This document shows positions 15,306 to 26,999 of a stretch of 48,207 nucleotides of DNA, one piece after another. The notes under the pieces are model-generated. The model did not search any database. It saw only the letters and a list, made by a program, of their open reading frames with translations, and was not told where the DNA came from. Origin of the DNA: Planctomycetaceae bacterium (GTDB lineage: Bacteria; Planctomycetota; Planctomycetia; Planctomycetales; Planctomycetaceae); NCBI GenBank assembly GCA_020426515.1, contig JAGQPW010000020.1:1-48207 (forward strand), in the 5' to 3' direction. Both the position numbers and the translations under genes were made by a program. Every line of letters starts with the position of its first letter. Within the stretch, counting starts at the first letter, position 1.

Positions 15306-15370
15306 CCTTGTGTCCTGCGAGATCTTCGCGGCTCAATCACCAGCCACTAAGAACGCGAAGAGCACAAAGG
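15306..15370 (+). repeat. dispersed repeat, copy after the beta-helix gene
   Basis: Second copy of the 13548 element (ccttgtgtcctgcga, gatcttcgcggctc, ccagccac, gcgaagagcacaaagg), about 15 nt longer at its right half. It starts 56 nt after the beta-helix stop. Confidence 0.7.
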
Positions 15371-15386
15371 GGGTCGTATTGCCGCT

Positions 15387-15818
15387 TCATGCAGTCTCGT
15401 CAGGCGGCCCGCTGTTGGAGTTCTCAGCCGAGTCTCCCCAGCGCTGACCGGCCAGGCTTCCCAGCCCACCTGCCAACGCTCCGGCCAGCCCCATCTCCAG
15501 CGCGTACACCAGTGATTTGAGGAAGAAGTCTGCCTGCAACTGGTTGTCTCCATTCACCGAGCCAAACAGACCGAGCAGGGAGATGCAGGGGAGCATGAAC
15601 AGTTCGAACACAACAGCCGACAACACGGCCCCCACAATCGCCCCCGTCCACGGCGACTTCATCGCCCCGGCGATCAACCCGACGAACACTCCAATCGCGG
15701 CCGACGGGACCACAAACACGGGCAGGATGTTTGGCCCCAGATTGACCACAACAACCGCCCCCCGCGCCAAAGCCCCAACGGCTGCCCCCACCAATGCTCC
15801 AGTGACTGAGATCTTCAC
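15387..15818 (-). CDS. small polytopic membrane protein, function unknown
   Basis: About 143 residues with three to four hydrophobic, glycine/alanine-rich segments: VTGALVGAAVGALARGAVVV, FVVPSAAIGVFVGLIAGA, WTGAIVGAVLSAVVFELFML, and LEMGLAGALAGGLGSLAG near the C terminus. The tail is polar (SAENSNSGPPDE). I favour the GTG at 15818, which has gggag 8 nt upstream and places the first membrane segment at the N terminus. An ATG at 15905 would add an uncharacteristic Arg/Cys-rich leader. Not assigned to a named family. It lies 292 nt downstream of the lipoprotein gene at 16111-16596, same strand. Confidence 0.6.
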   Translation of the reverse strand: MKISVTGALVGAAVGALARGAVVVVNLGPNILPVFVVPSAAIGVFVGLIAGAMKSPWTGAIVGAVLSAVVFELFMLPCISLLGLFGSVNGDNQLQADFFLKSLVYALEMGLAGALAGGLGSLAGQRWGDSAENSNSGPPDETA

Positions 15819-16110
15819 CGGCGGAACTCCCAAAGACTTGCGAGGTATTGAACAACAGCAGCGAACAGCCAAGCCCCCCTGCCAACCTTCAGGGCGAGAT
15901 TCCATCCAAGATATCACGCAGGAATCCGTCTGTCGGCCAGACAACGCAAGAATCACCGCCCCTCCCATACGGAAATCAACCGCCAACGACCGCGCCAGCC
16001 GGTCAGCTGGGATAGCCGACAAGCACTTCGCGGCTTGCGAACTTCCGCGGACGCCTGACAGAGAAAGTGCACACGAAACAAACCGCTGGAACTCGTCCCA
16101 GCCTACGGCC

Positions 16111-16596
16111 CTATTCCTTGAAACGGATATTTTCCATCTCGCAGGTCATCCCAACGACCTTGGTCTTGTCACTGACGTCAATAATCGCGTCTTCTTCGAC
16201 GGACGCCCCCGGGGCAAGCCCGCCTTTTTGGCTCTGAATCAGATAGGTGCTCTTCGAGCCCAACGCATTGCCATCCGCATCCAAGGCAGTGACCAGCGCC
16301 TTTGCGCGGACGATATCCCGCTTGGACACGTTCGTCACCTTCAGCATGAGCCGGACCTTTTCCCCTGAGAACGGCGGAATCGAAACGAGTTCCACTGTAA
16401 CGACGCCATTCCGCTCGCCGGAAGCCTGTTCGTCAGACGGCGCCGTCATCGACTGGCCACAGCCGCACAGCGTCAACGTGACCAGGCATGCGAACACAAT
16501 CCATCCATCACCCCGGCGGGAACCTCGCCGCGACAGACACTCGCTCGGCACAGCCCTCCACACACCAGAAAAACATGCGAGTACAGCAGCTTTCAT
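16111..16596 (-). CDS. predicted lipoprotein with FxLyD-like beta domain
   Basis: About 161 residues. A hydrophobic stretch (WIVFACLVTLTLCG) ends in a lipobox at Cys46, unusually far from the chosen ATG at 16596 (ggga 8 nt upstream). Starting at a GTG inside that stretch would give a short, conventional signal, so the start is uncertain. The mature part has VELVSIPPFSGEKVRLMLKV, NVSKRDIVRAKALVTALDADG and LAPGASVEEDAIIDVS. This is the pattern of immunoglobulin-like domains that describe 'interaction' or stability in lipoproteins, such as FxLyD. Function unknown. Divergent from the DUF1559 gene at 17134. Confidence 0.65.
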   Translation of the reverse strand: MKAAVLACFSGVWRAVPSECLSRRGSRRGDGWIVFACLVTLTLCGCGQSMTAPSDEQASGERNGVVTVELVSIPPFSGEKVRLMLKVTNVSKRDIVRAKALVTALDADGNALGSKSTYLIQSQKGGLAPGASVEEDAIIDVSDKTKVVGMTCEMENIRFKE

Positions 16597-17133
16597 CGTT
16601 CGTTTCCCATATTTGAATTCAGAATGTGCCCCCCACCAAAGATGCTGCGCCGGGTGCTGCCCCCTGATCTGACCAGATCGGGCATTGCCGAGCAAGATCG
16701 GAGCCGAAGGTTGCCCCAGCCGGTCGGCTGGGTGCCGCAGGCACAAGATGACTCACCTTCAGGTCCCAATTCCTTCGAAGGTGAGCCCAGTTGCTCCGCA
16801 ACCGTTGCGGGCAATCAGGCCATGAAGCCCCTGTTGATAACCAGCCTCCATGCGACTGGATCGCCCCAAGTCGAAAACCAACTTGGCCCCCCCTGCACAA
16901 AACGCGAAAACAAAACTGATATCAAAATGGAGTGGAACAGCAATGCCACATAACGTATCATCAATACTAGAAGACGCCATGAGTTGCCACATCCACTTCG
17001 TCTTCAATCGAATCTCACGTCTCTTCAGTCTCACATTGGCGTCTTCATGTAGCAGATCTGCTTTTCGGTTATCTGCTTACCAACTCAGCCTTTCCAGTCT
17101 CATTCAACATTTCCAGGTCTAGAGGAGTTCCAA
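16597..17133. other. hairpin-rich divergent spacer
   Basis: 537 nt between a minus-strand lipoprotein gene and a plus-strand DUF1559 gene. It contains several short inverted repeats: gatctg/cagatc near 16665-16680, ccagcc/ggctgg near 16718-16733, ctcaccttc/gaaggtgag (16752-16760 with 16777-16785), and agcagat/atctgct (17051-17057 with 17071-17077) in the likely leader of the DUF1559 gene. No gene is supported. Confidence 0.5.
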
Positions 17134-18072
17134 ATGCATTTCCGTCGTCGCGGTTTTACGCTCATTGAACTGTTGGTCGTCATCGCGATCATTGCCATCT
17201 TGATTGCCTTGTTGCTTCCGGCGGTCCAACAGGCACGCGAAGCGGCCCGCCGTTCGCAATGCAAGAACAATCTCAAGCAGATTGGGCTCGCGCTGCACAA
17301 CTACCACGATACGCATCGAGGCTTTCCGCCGGGGTCAGTGGCTCTCACGCTCACCGCTGTCTGGGACGAAGCCAACAATTCCAACTCCCCTCCAGCCAGA
17401 CGACAGGGCACCAGTTGGATGCTGCAGATCCTTCCATTCATTGATCAGGCTCCGCTGTACAACCAGTGGAACTTTCAAACCAACGTGCAGGGCAACAAGA
17501 CTCAGGCCAATCGCGACATTTCGGCGTTCTATTGTCCATCGCGCCGCGACAGTCATCGGTCCGGTAAGGACGGAACGATGTTGACCGGGTTCACCAAGGG
17601 GGGAAATGATTATGGAGGCTGTGGCGGTGCAGGCAACGTGTTCAGCGATGGCGGTACGCACCCGTTCTTGAGCCAGAGCGACTCTGCGAATCATGCATTC
17701 GGCCCTCACACCTATAGTGAACTGGGGCTCTTCCGCCCTAATGGCAACATGAAGTTCCGAAACATCACCGATGGGTCCTCCAACTCGATTGCCACTGGAG
17801 AGATGCAACGTCTGAACAGCTCAAGCCAGGATGGTTGGGCCGCTGGCGGAGTCGCCACGATATTCGACACCGATGGCCCGGACACTGGTGACTCCGGCAA
17901 CAGCAGGGGCATCAACGGCGGCTTCTTCCAAGGTCCCGGAAGTTCCCACGTCGGTGGCGCTCACTTCGGCATGGCTGACGGAGCCGTCCGATTCATCAGC
18001 GAGAACATCGACTCGGAGCTGTTCGAGAACCTCGGTGGCATCGAGGACGGACAGGTTGTCGGTGAATTCTAG
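17134..18072 (+). CDS. DUF1559 pseudopilin-like protein
   Basis: 312-residue DUF1559 protein with a very short leader (MHFRRRG), then [27 protein letters not shown] and [25 protein letters not shown]. The H-x9-DG box is [16 protein letters not shown] and the end is GQVVGEF. A strong ribosome binding site (gaggag) lies 8 nt before the ATG at 17134. Unlike the other two copies it has no co-directional lipoprotein neighbour, but a lipoprotein gene stands divergently upstream. It is followed 24 nt later by an intrinsic terminator, so it is monocistronic. Confidence 0.95.
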   Translation: MHFRRRGFTLIELLVVIAIIAILIALLLPAVQQAREAARRSQCKNNLKQIGLALHNYHDTHRGFPPGSVALTLTAVWDEANNSNSPPARRQGTSWMLQILPFIDQAPLYNQWNFQTNVQGNKTQANRDISAFYCPSRRDSHRSGKDGTMLTGFTKGGNDYGGCGGAGNVFSDGGTHPFLSQSDSANHAFGPHTYSELGLFRPNGNMKFRNITDGSSNSIATGEMQRLNSSSQDGWAAGGVATIFDTDGPDTGDSGNSRGINGGFFQGPGSSHVGGAHFGMADGAVRFISENIDSELFENLGGIEDGQVVGEF

Positions 18073-18096
18073 TTCCCCGGTTCACACCACAGTCAG

Positions 18097-18135
18097 AAGC
18101 CCGTCCCTCTCCGGAGTGGCGGGCTTTTTCTTTTT
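18097..18135 (+). terminator. intrinsic terminator of the third DUF1559 gene
   Basis: aagcccg (18097-18103) pairs with cgggctt (18120-18126), and the stem runs into tttttcttttt on the plus strand. The stretch from here to 18339 contains no gene; gcaggggag and ctcccctgc near 18229 and 18268 form a loose inverted repeat. Confidence 0.85.
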
Positions 18136-18336
18136 GACCAAACATCGATTCGCGACTGCGACCGGACCAGGCTTCTTGCGGAGCAGTGGCCCTCGAATGT
18201 GACGGTCCCGGGCTCGCCGCCAGTAGAGGGCAGGGGAGGTTCTGGGGGATTCCCTCACCTCGGTACTCTCCCCTGCAATGGGCCTCCGTGGGCGTGGATG
18301 TCGATTCCGGGGGAGCGGCGGAATCGTGCCTCGCGC

Positions 18337-18373
18337 AATAAAACAACCGCCAGGGATCAACTCCCTGGCGGTT
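18337..18373 (-). terminator. intrinsic terminator of ppdK
   Basis: A perfect 12-bp stem (aaccgccaggga 18345-18356 with tccctggcggtt 18362-18373) has a 5-nt loop and is followed on the minus strand by gttttatt. It starts 37 nt after the ppdK stop. Confidence 0.88.
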
Positions 18374-18410
18374 GCGGTTCTCAAATTCATCTCAGGCGGG
18401 ATCGCCTGAT

Positions 18411-21152
<2,742 letters not shown>

Positions 21153-21549
21153 GAGTGAACCCTTCCTCACCGTCGGTCAGACGGTCTTCGTCGGGAGGTC
21201 AAAAATGGGGCAGTCGGATGGCAGGGCGAACGTTCATCCCCAGCGCAGACCCCGACCGCAGTTGAGTCTCTAACTCGTGAAGGGCGGAAGCTAACAGCCT
21301 CGGAATGGATGTTCAAGCGAGCACTCCCCCACATCAACAGCCACTGATGGTCCGGGCCAGACAGGCAAGCAGGGCAAACCAATCCCAGTTGACCGTTGCC
21401 TCAATTCCACCCCGCAAAGGACATCGCACGCTGGATTCCCAGCCGTGATAACGGCCACTCCGCCGCACTGGCGGATGACAGTCCGGACGGCACGCGGTAG
21501 ACTGTCGATCAGCCCCCGCTGATGCTTCCTCCCTCCCCGGAATCTGCAT
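21153..21549. other. divergent promoter region of ppdK and the TPR-redoxin gene
   Basis: 397 nt between two divergent starts. No gene and no strong palindrome is visible. It must hold both promoters, but I cannot assign boxes reliably. Confidence 0.4.
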
Positions 21550-24153
21550 ATGCCCGCCTCCTCACGTTCATTCTCTCCCTGGATTCTCCTGCCCGCTTTG
21601 CTCCTCGGTTCGACTCTCTGGGCCGCTGCCGCAGACACAACGCCTGCGAGCGATCCGGCAGAAAAGCCAGACACCACCGGCACAGCCGCCGGGAAATCGG
21701 ACGCAGCAGCGACTACTCCCGGTTCCGTCGAGGAAGGGCATTCGGCTCACGGAGAAGTCTTCAACGAAGGCCCCCGGCAGGCAGCCTATCTGATGGCAGG
21801 GACTGGGAACGTCCATTTCCCGGCCACCTGCAAGACCCCGGAAGTGCAGCAGTTCATCGATCAGGGCGTCGGACAACTGCACGGCTTCTGGTACTTCGAA
21901 TCCGAACGCTCCTTCCGTCAGGCCGCCGCCCTCGATCCCGAGTGCGCCATCGCCTACTGGGGGATGGCCATGTCCAACCGCGACAACGAAAAGCGGGCGC
22001 GGGGCTTCATGGACGAAGCAGTGAAACGCAAAGGCAAGGCGACAACCCGCGAGCAACGTTACATCGATGCCTGGGCGACCTTCTTCAAGGAACCGGACAA
22101 GGCAAAGAAGGAAGACAAAGACCGCGAGAAGAATCGTCGGCAAGCCCTCGTCAAAGCGTACGAAAACATTCTGCACGAGTTCCCCGATGACCTCGAAGCC
22201 AAGGCATTCCTCTCACTGGCCATTTACGAAAACAAAGCCAAGGGTATTCCCATCAGCAGTTACTTCGCGACCGATGCCCTGATGCGCGATGTGCTGGATG
22301 TGAACCCGATGCATCCGGTCCATCATTTTCGCATTCACCTGTGGGACTACGAGAAGCCCGAACGCGCTCTGGACTCGGCTGCCCTGTGCGGAACCTCCGC
22401 TCCAGCCATCGCCCACATGTGGCATATGCCCGGACACACCTACTCCCGCCTGCATCGTTATCACGACGCCGTCTGGCAGCAGGAAGCTTCCGCCCGCGTG
22501 GACCATGCTCACATGATGCGGGACCGCGTGCTGCCCGATCAAATTCACAACTTCGCCCACAACAACGAGTGGCTGATCCGCAATCTCATTCACATCGGCG
22601 ACTCGCAGCGGGCCATGGATCTCGCTCAAAACATGTGCGATCTCCCCCGGCACCCGAAATACAACACCGGAGAAAAGAAGGGGAGTGCTTACTACGGTCG
22701 GCTGAGACTGTTCGAAGTCCTCGAAGAATTTGAACTGTGGAAAGACGCACTGCGGCTCGTCGAGACGCGATACCTCGAACCAACCGAAAAAGTTGACGAG
22801 CAGCGCAAGCGAACGAGGCTGCAAGCCCTCGCCAATTTCCGGCTGGGCCGTATCGACGAAGGAACCGCATTACTGAATGAGGTTCGCGAGCAACTCGCCA
22901 AGGTCACGGCCGATGAACTCGCCGCAGTCACTGAAGCCGAAGAGAAAGTCCGCCAGAAACACCAGCCCGGCAAAGAGGCAAAGGACGCATCCCCTCCGGC
23001 AGTGCCCGTAGCAGAAGCATCCGACAAAAAAGAAGGCTGCGAGGACAACAAGCCAGCCGACGATGCAGAGCCCGCCGACAAGCCCGACTCAGTTGAGGCC
23101 GACACCAAGAGCGAAGAGAAAAAGGACAACAAGCCGGAAGACGATCCTCTCAAGAAAGAACTGAAGGCAGCCGCTGACAAAGCCCGCAAGACGTTCGCCA
23201 CCGACAAGCGTCAACTGGAACAGCTGCAGCACGAACTTGAAGGTCATGCGGCCATGGCAAAGGAGGATTACCCAGCGGCGCTGGAGCAATTCAAGAAAGT
23301 CAGCCGCCTCCCGAAATGGATGCTCGCCGAAGCCCAGTGGCTGGCCGGGGAGAAAGACAAAGCCCTGACCACCCTCCGCAACGACCTCAAGGACGGCAAA
23401 GGCGAAGTCCTGCCGCTCGCCCGGTTGATCCCCAGACTCTGGGAATCGGACAAGCAAGACGAAGCCAAAGCGAAGTTCGAAGAACTGCGTGCCATCTCTG
23501 CAAAAGCCACGCTCTCCCAACGCCCCTTCCAACCTCTCGCTCCCATTGCTCAGGCGATGGAGTACCCGGAAGACTGGCGTTTGCCTTTCACCCATCCCGC
23601 TGACTTCGGCGAACGTCCCGCACTCGATGAGCTCGGCCCGTTCCGCTGGTCCCCTTCAACAGCCCCGGAATGGGAACTCCTCGACCACCTCGGGAAGCCG
23701 CATCGCCTCGCCGATTACAAGGGGCGACCTGTTGTTGTCATCTTTTACCTGGGCTACGGCTGCCTGCATTGCGCTCAGCAGTTGCAGGCCTTCGGCCCCA
23801 TGACGGAAGAGTTCCGCAAAGCAGGCATCGACCTGATCGCCATCAGCACCGATCCGATGGTCGACTTGAATTCATCCCACGAAAACTACGACAAAGGTGA
23901 GTTTCCGTTCCCGCTCGTTTCCAATGCCGATCTCGACATCTTCAAGAAGTACCGCTGCTACGACGACTTCGAAAAGGACACGCTGCACGGCACGTTCGTC
24001 ATTGATCCTCAAGGCAAGATTCGCTGGCAGGACATCAGCTACGAGCCCTTCATGGATGCCAAATTCGTGCTAGGCGAAGCCCAGCGGCTCCTGCAACTCG
24101 ATGCCGCCACCACCGCAGAACAGCCCGCCGCAGTCTCCAGCCGTACGCCATAA
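21550..24153 (+). CDS. exported TPR protein with C-terminal redoxin domain
   Basis: 867-residue exported protein. A signal peptide (about 1-28, SPWILLPALLLGSTLWAAAA) and a Thr/Asp-rich linker lead to a large helical TPR-like region from about 95 to 440 (SERSFRQAAALDPECAIAYW, ALVKAYENILHEFPDDLEAK, WHMPGHTYSRLHRYHDAVWQ). A charged Lys/Glu/Asp/Pro-rich segment (about 470-540) and another helical repeat follow. The C terminus, from about 700, is an AhpC/TSA-type thioredoxin fold (PVVVIFYLGYGCLHC, Cys738 and Cys741; AISTDP; GTFVIDPQGKIRWQDI). The Cys pair, spaced as CxxC, suggests thiol-disulfide or peroxide chemistry in the periplasm; the TPR part probably recognises a protein partner. ATG at 21550, weak ribosome binding site. 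Monocistronic by context. Confidence 0.85.
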   Translation: MPASSRSFSPWILLPALLLGSTLWAAAADTTPASDPAEKPDTTGTAAGKSDAAATTPGSVEEGHSAHGEVFNEGPRQAAYLMAGTGNVHFPATCKTPEVQQFIDQGVGQLHGFWYFESERSFRQAAALDPECAIAYWGMAMSNRDNEKRARGFMDEAVKRKGKATTREQRYIDAWATFFKEPDKAKKEDKDREKNRRQALVKAYENILHEFPDDLEAKAFLSLAIYENKAKGIPISSYFATDALMRDVLDVNPMHPVHHFRIHLWDYEKPERALDSAALCGTSAPAIAHMWHMPGHTYSRLHRYHDAVWQQEASARVDHAHMMRDRVLPDQIHNFAHNNEWLIRNLIHIGDSQRAMDLAQNMCDLPRHPKYNTGEKKGSAYYGRLRLFEVLEEFELWKDALRLVETRYLEPTEKVDEQRKRTRLQALANFRLGRIDEGTALLNEVREQLAKVTADELAAVTEAEEKVRQKHQPGKEAKDASPPAVPVAEASDKKEGCEDNKPADDAEPADKPDSVEADTKSEEKKDNKPEDDPLKKELKAAADKARKTFATDKRQLEQLQHELEGHAAMAKEDYPAALEQFKKVSRLPKWMLAEAQWLAGEKDKALTTLRNDLKDGKGEVLPLARLIPRLWESDKQDEAKAKFEELRAISAKATLSQRPFQPLAPIAQAMEYPEDWRLPFTHPADFGERPALDELGPFRWSPSTAPEWELLDHLGKPHRLADYKGRPVVVIFYLGYGCLHCAQQLQAFGPMTEEFRKAGIDLIAISTDPMVDLNSSHENYDKGEFPFPLVSNADLDIFKKYRCYDDFEKDTLHGTFVIDPQGKIRWQDISYEPFMDAKFVLGEAQRLLQLDAATTAEQPAAVSSRTP

Positions 24154-24213
24154 CCACGTGCAGCGAGCGGAGCGGCATCGGCCTTTCCGTTGGAGCACTG
24201 ATCCTGCCGTCAC

Positions 24214-24843
24214 TTACCCGCCGCGTTGCTGTGAATAAACCTGCTGCAGCAGGTCTTCGACCGTTTTGAATTTGCCTTTGGCTTTGACAGCCTGCTCGAT
24301 CTTGTCGCGGGCATCGGACTGCGAGTGCCCCAGCGCCATCAGGGCTTCGTAGCCTTCGTTAAGGACATCGCGGTCCGTTCGCTTCTCGCTCGGAACAGCA
24401 TCTTCGATCAGCAGGGCGAACTTCGCCATTTTACGACGCAGCTTGGCCACAATCCGCTCGGCCACGGCAGGTCCGATGCCGGGCAGGGTCGCAAGCATTT
24501 TGTTGTCCTGCTCTTCAATGGCCGTCGCCACTTCGTGCACCGGGCGAACCATCGCCTGCAGGGCCTTCTTGACGCCCACACCGTCGACCTGGCAGATCAG
24601 TTCAAAGAACTCGCGTTCCGCCTGATGCAGGAACCCCACCAGTCGGGGAACCATGCGGCCCCCTTTCTGCGGATTCCCGTCGATGTACTCAATCGTCATC
24701 AGGGTGACGTTCTGATCCGCCTTCGATTGCAACTGCCGCCGAACAAAGTCCGGAATCAACACCTGATACTCAAACGCCCCCACTTCGAGGTACGCCTCAG
24801 TCACATCAAGGCGACGCAGAATCCCGGTAATCTTGGTGATCAT
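24214..24843 (-). CDS. ruvA: Holliday junction DNA helicase subunit RuvA
   Basis: 209 residues, normal for RuvA, which binds Holliday junctions as a tetramer and loads the RuvB motor for branch migration. An N-terminal OB fold ([24 protein letters not shown]), two helix-hairpin-helix motifs ([10 protein letters not shown] and [12 protein letters not shown]), and a C-terminal UBA-like RuvB-binding domain ([20 protein letters not shown]) are all visible. The ATG at 24843 begins exactly at the family N terminus and has cggag 6 nt upstream; the frame extends 63 nt further without family sequence. ruvB and ruvC are not adjacent. Convergent with the TPR-redoxin gene. Confidence 0.94.
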   Translation of the reverse strand: MITKITGILRRLDVTEAYLEVGAFEYQVLIPDFVRRQLQSKADQNVTLMTIEYIDGNPQKGGRMVPRLVGFLHQAEREFFELICQVDGVGVKKALQAMVRPVHEVATAIEEQDNKMLATLPGIGPAVAERIVAKLRRKMAKFALLIEDAVPSEKRTDRDVLNEGYEALMALGHSQSDARDKIEQAVKAKGKFKTVEDLLQQVYSQQRGG

Positions 24844-24941
24844 CTCGGCTCCGTCCGAACTGACCCGGCGAATGGGCAGGCCAGTCAGCCCGCCACGATC
24901 ATTCACGTGGGATTCTAGTGCTCTGTCAAAGATGAAACGTT

Positions 24942-25050
24942 GGGTGCCACGGCTCTGTGAGCCGTGCCGGTGCCTGAACTCGCGACGTCTTTCCGCAATT
25001 GAAAACCATTCTGCGTGTCACACTGGTCACAGACCAGCGGCACGCACCCC
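24942..25050. repeat. palindromic intergenic element with inverted ends
   Basis: The ends, gggtgccacgg (from 24942) and cggcacgcacccc (to 25050), are imperfect inverted repeats of about 28 bp. Each arm contains its own hairpin: cacggct/agccgtg around ctgtg (24948-24966), and ctggt/accag around cacag (25023-25037). The two 5-nt loops are complementary. It sits between ruvA and the 3' end of the acyltransferase gene, where it could also stop transcription. Confidence 0.65.
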
Positions 25051-25071
25051 GTACTCAACTGGTGAAACGCC

Positions 25072-26754
25072 CTAAACCGTGGTCATCAGCTGGAACGGAT
25101 CAGCCAGCAGGTTGCACAGGGTGGCGACGAAGCGGGCGGCGTCGGCTCCGTTGATCACGCGGTGATCATAGGAGAGGCTCAGCGGCAGCATCAGGCGTTC
25201 CACCACTTTGCCATCCACCAGCTTCAATTCCGTCTGACCGCGGCTCATCCCCAGAATGCAGACTTCCGGGTAATTGACGATCGGAGTAAAGCCGATCCCG
25301 CCAATTCCACCCAGGTTGGTCACGGTGCAGGTCGCTCCCTGCATATCATCCATGCCCAGCTTACGGTCGCGTGCCTTGGTCGCCAGTTCGGTGATGTCGG
25401 CCGCAATCTGCAGAATGCTCTTCTTGTCACAGCCTTTCACAACCGGAACCACAAGACCGTTGGGCGTGTCGACCGCACAGCCAATGTTGAAGAACTTCTT
25501 CAGCACGATTTCGTTGGTTTCGGGATCGAGGCTGGAATTAAACTTCGGGTAGGCCTGCAGACAGGTTGCCAGTGCTTTCATCACGATCGCGGTCATGGTG
25601 ACCTTGGGACCGTTCTTGCCAATTCCGGCGCCAAATCGCTTGCGGGCCGCTTCGAGATCGGTGATATCGGCGAGGTCGTACTGCGTGACATGCGGAATCA
25701 CATTCCAGCTGACCGTCAGGTTCTCAGCCGAGACGCGGGCAATCTTGTTCATCGCCTGACGTTCAACATCACCATACTTTGAGAAGTCCGGCAGTGGCGG
25801 GGCAGAAATTCCGCCACCCGAGACTGCAACGGCTGTGGGCCGGCTGGTCGTCGTCAAACCCTGCAGCCGTTCGCGTACAAAGGTCTGCACATCTTCGGCC
25901 GTGATCCGTCCGCCTCGACCAGAACCTCGCACCTGAGACAAGTCGACTCCCAATTCGCGAGCCATGCGGCGGGTCGAAGGGGCCGCTGGAACAGGAGCGC
26001 CGGATGAACTGCTGTCCGCACCACGCGATCCGTTGTTCGCAGCGGGAGCAGGCACAATCGTTCCTGTCTTCACATTGGAAGCAGCAGGAGCCGCACTGGC
26101 TGCCGGAGCCTGGGCAGGGGCTGCAGGAGCGGGAACGGCGGCGCCGGCACCAGCTTCGATTTCCAGAACCGGGGCCCCAATCTCGATGGTGTCACCTTCT
26201 TTGACCAGCACCTTCACCACTGTCCCGGCGATCGGGCAGGGGAGTTCCATCACGGCTTTTTCGGTTTCCAGTTCCATCACCACCTGCTCGGCGGTCAGAA
26301 CGTCACCTTCCTTCACGATGATTTCGGCCACATCAGCCGACTTCACTCCTTCACCCAGGGCAGGCAAATTGAACGTGACACGTCCACCACCACTTGCAGC
26401 TGCAGCAGGAGCCGCTGGTGCCGCAGCGGGAGCAGGTTCGGCTGGAGCAGGCCTGGTTTCGGGCGCAGCGGCCGCCGGGGCCAGAGCTTCACTGGGAGCC
26501 GCAGCCTTGGCCGCGCCAGCTGCTGCAACAAGAATCAGAGGCTGACCAACGGGCACCGACTGACCTTGAGAGACCAAGACCTTCTCGATGGTGCCGCCGA
26601 TGTCGATGGGCAACTCGATGACCGCTTTGTCGGTCTCCAGTTCCATCACAATCTGTCCCGGCTCAACGGTGTCACCAGCAGAGACAAGAATCTCCGCGAT
26701 GTCCGCCTCGTTGACACCTTCACCGATACTCGGAAGTTTGAATTCTTGACTCAT
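25072..26754 (-). CDS. dihydrolipoamide acyltransferase (E2), two lipoyl domains
   Basis: 560-residue E2 component of a 2-oxoacid dehydrogenase complex, most like pyruvate dehydrogenase E2 (AceF). Two lipoyl domains (about 1-77 and 124-200) carry the lipoylated lysines in ETDKAV (Lys43) and ETEKAV (Lys166). They are joined by Ala/Pro-rich linkers. A peripheral-subunit-binding domain (STRRMARELGVDLSQVRGSG, 260-279 and on to about 293) and the catalytic domain with SYDHRVINGA (His531) follow. It transfers the acetyl group from lipoate to CoA in the cytoplasm. No E1 or E3 gene is adjacent, so it stands alone here. The ATG at 26754 starts the first lipoyl domain directly. The ribosome binding site is weak. 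Confidence 0.93.
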   Translation of the reverse strand: MSQEFKLPSIGEGVNEADIAEILVSAGDTVEPGQIVMELETDKAVIELPIDIGGTIEKVLVSQGQSVPVGQPLILVAAAGAAKAAAPSEALAPAAAAPETRPAPAEPAPAAAPAAPAAAASGGGRVTFNLPALGEGVKSADVAEIIVKEGDVLTAEQVVMELETEKAVMELPCPIAGTVVKVLVKEGDTIEIGAPVLEIEAGAGAAVPAPAAPAQAPAASAAPAASNVKTGTIVPAPAANNGSRGADSSSSGAPVPAAPSTRRMARELGVDLSQVRGSGRGGRITAEDVQTFVRERLQGLTTTSRPTAVAVSGGGISAPPLPDFSKYGDVERQAMNKIARVSAENLTVSWNVIPHVTQYDLADITDLEAARKRFGAGIGKNGPKVTMTAIVMKALATCLQAYPKFNSSLDPETNEIVLKKFFNIGCAVDTPNGLVVPVVKGCDKKSILQIAADITELATKARDRKLGMDDMQGATCTVTNLGGIGGIGFTPIVNYPEVCILGMSRGQTELKLVDGKVVERLMLPLSLSYDHRVINGADAARFVATLCNLLADPFQLMTTV

Positions 26755-26999
26755 TGCTGGCTATGACTTTCTGCGGTTCCCTGCAATGTTCGACCCAGTC
26801 TGTCCGGGTCGCTGCTGGCGCCATGCTGTGGAAAACCGGATGATAGTAGACATTGGAAGCGGGGAGTAGCGACATTCCCCACGGAGACAGGTCAGCAAAC
26901 ATCGATCCGTTCGACAAGGCGTCAGGCGGAACAACCGCTCTTGGCCCACTTTCCCTGTCGGCATAACATCCCACTGGCGTTACTTTCAGGGAGGAATGA

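Noticed and set aside
13548-15370. Composite transposon around the beta-helix gene
   Set aside because: The flanking repeats are short, carry no transposase and show no target-site duplication.
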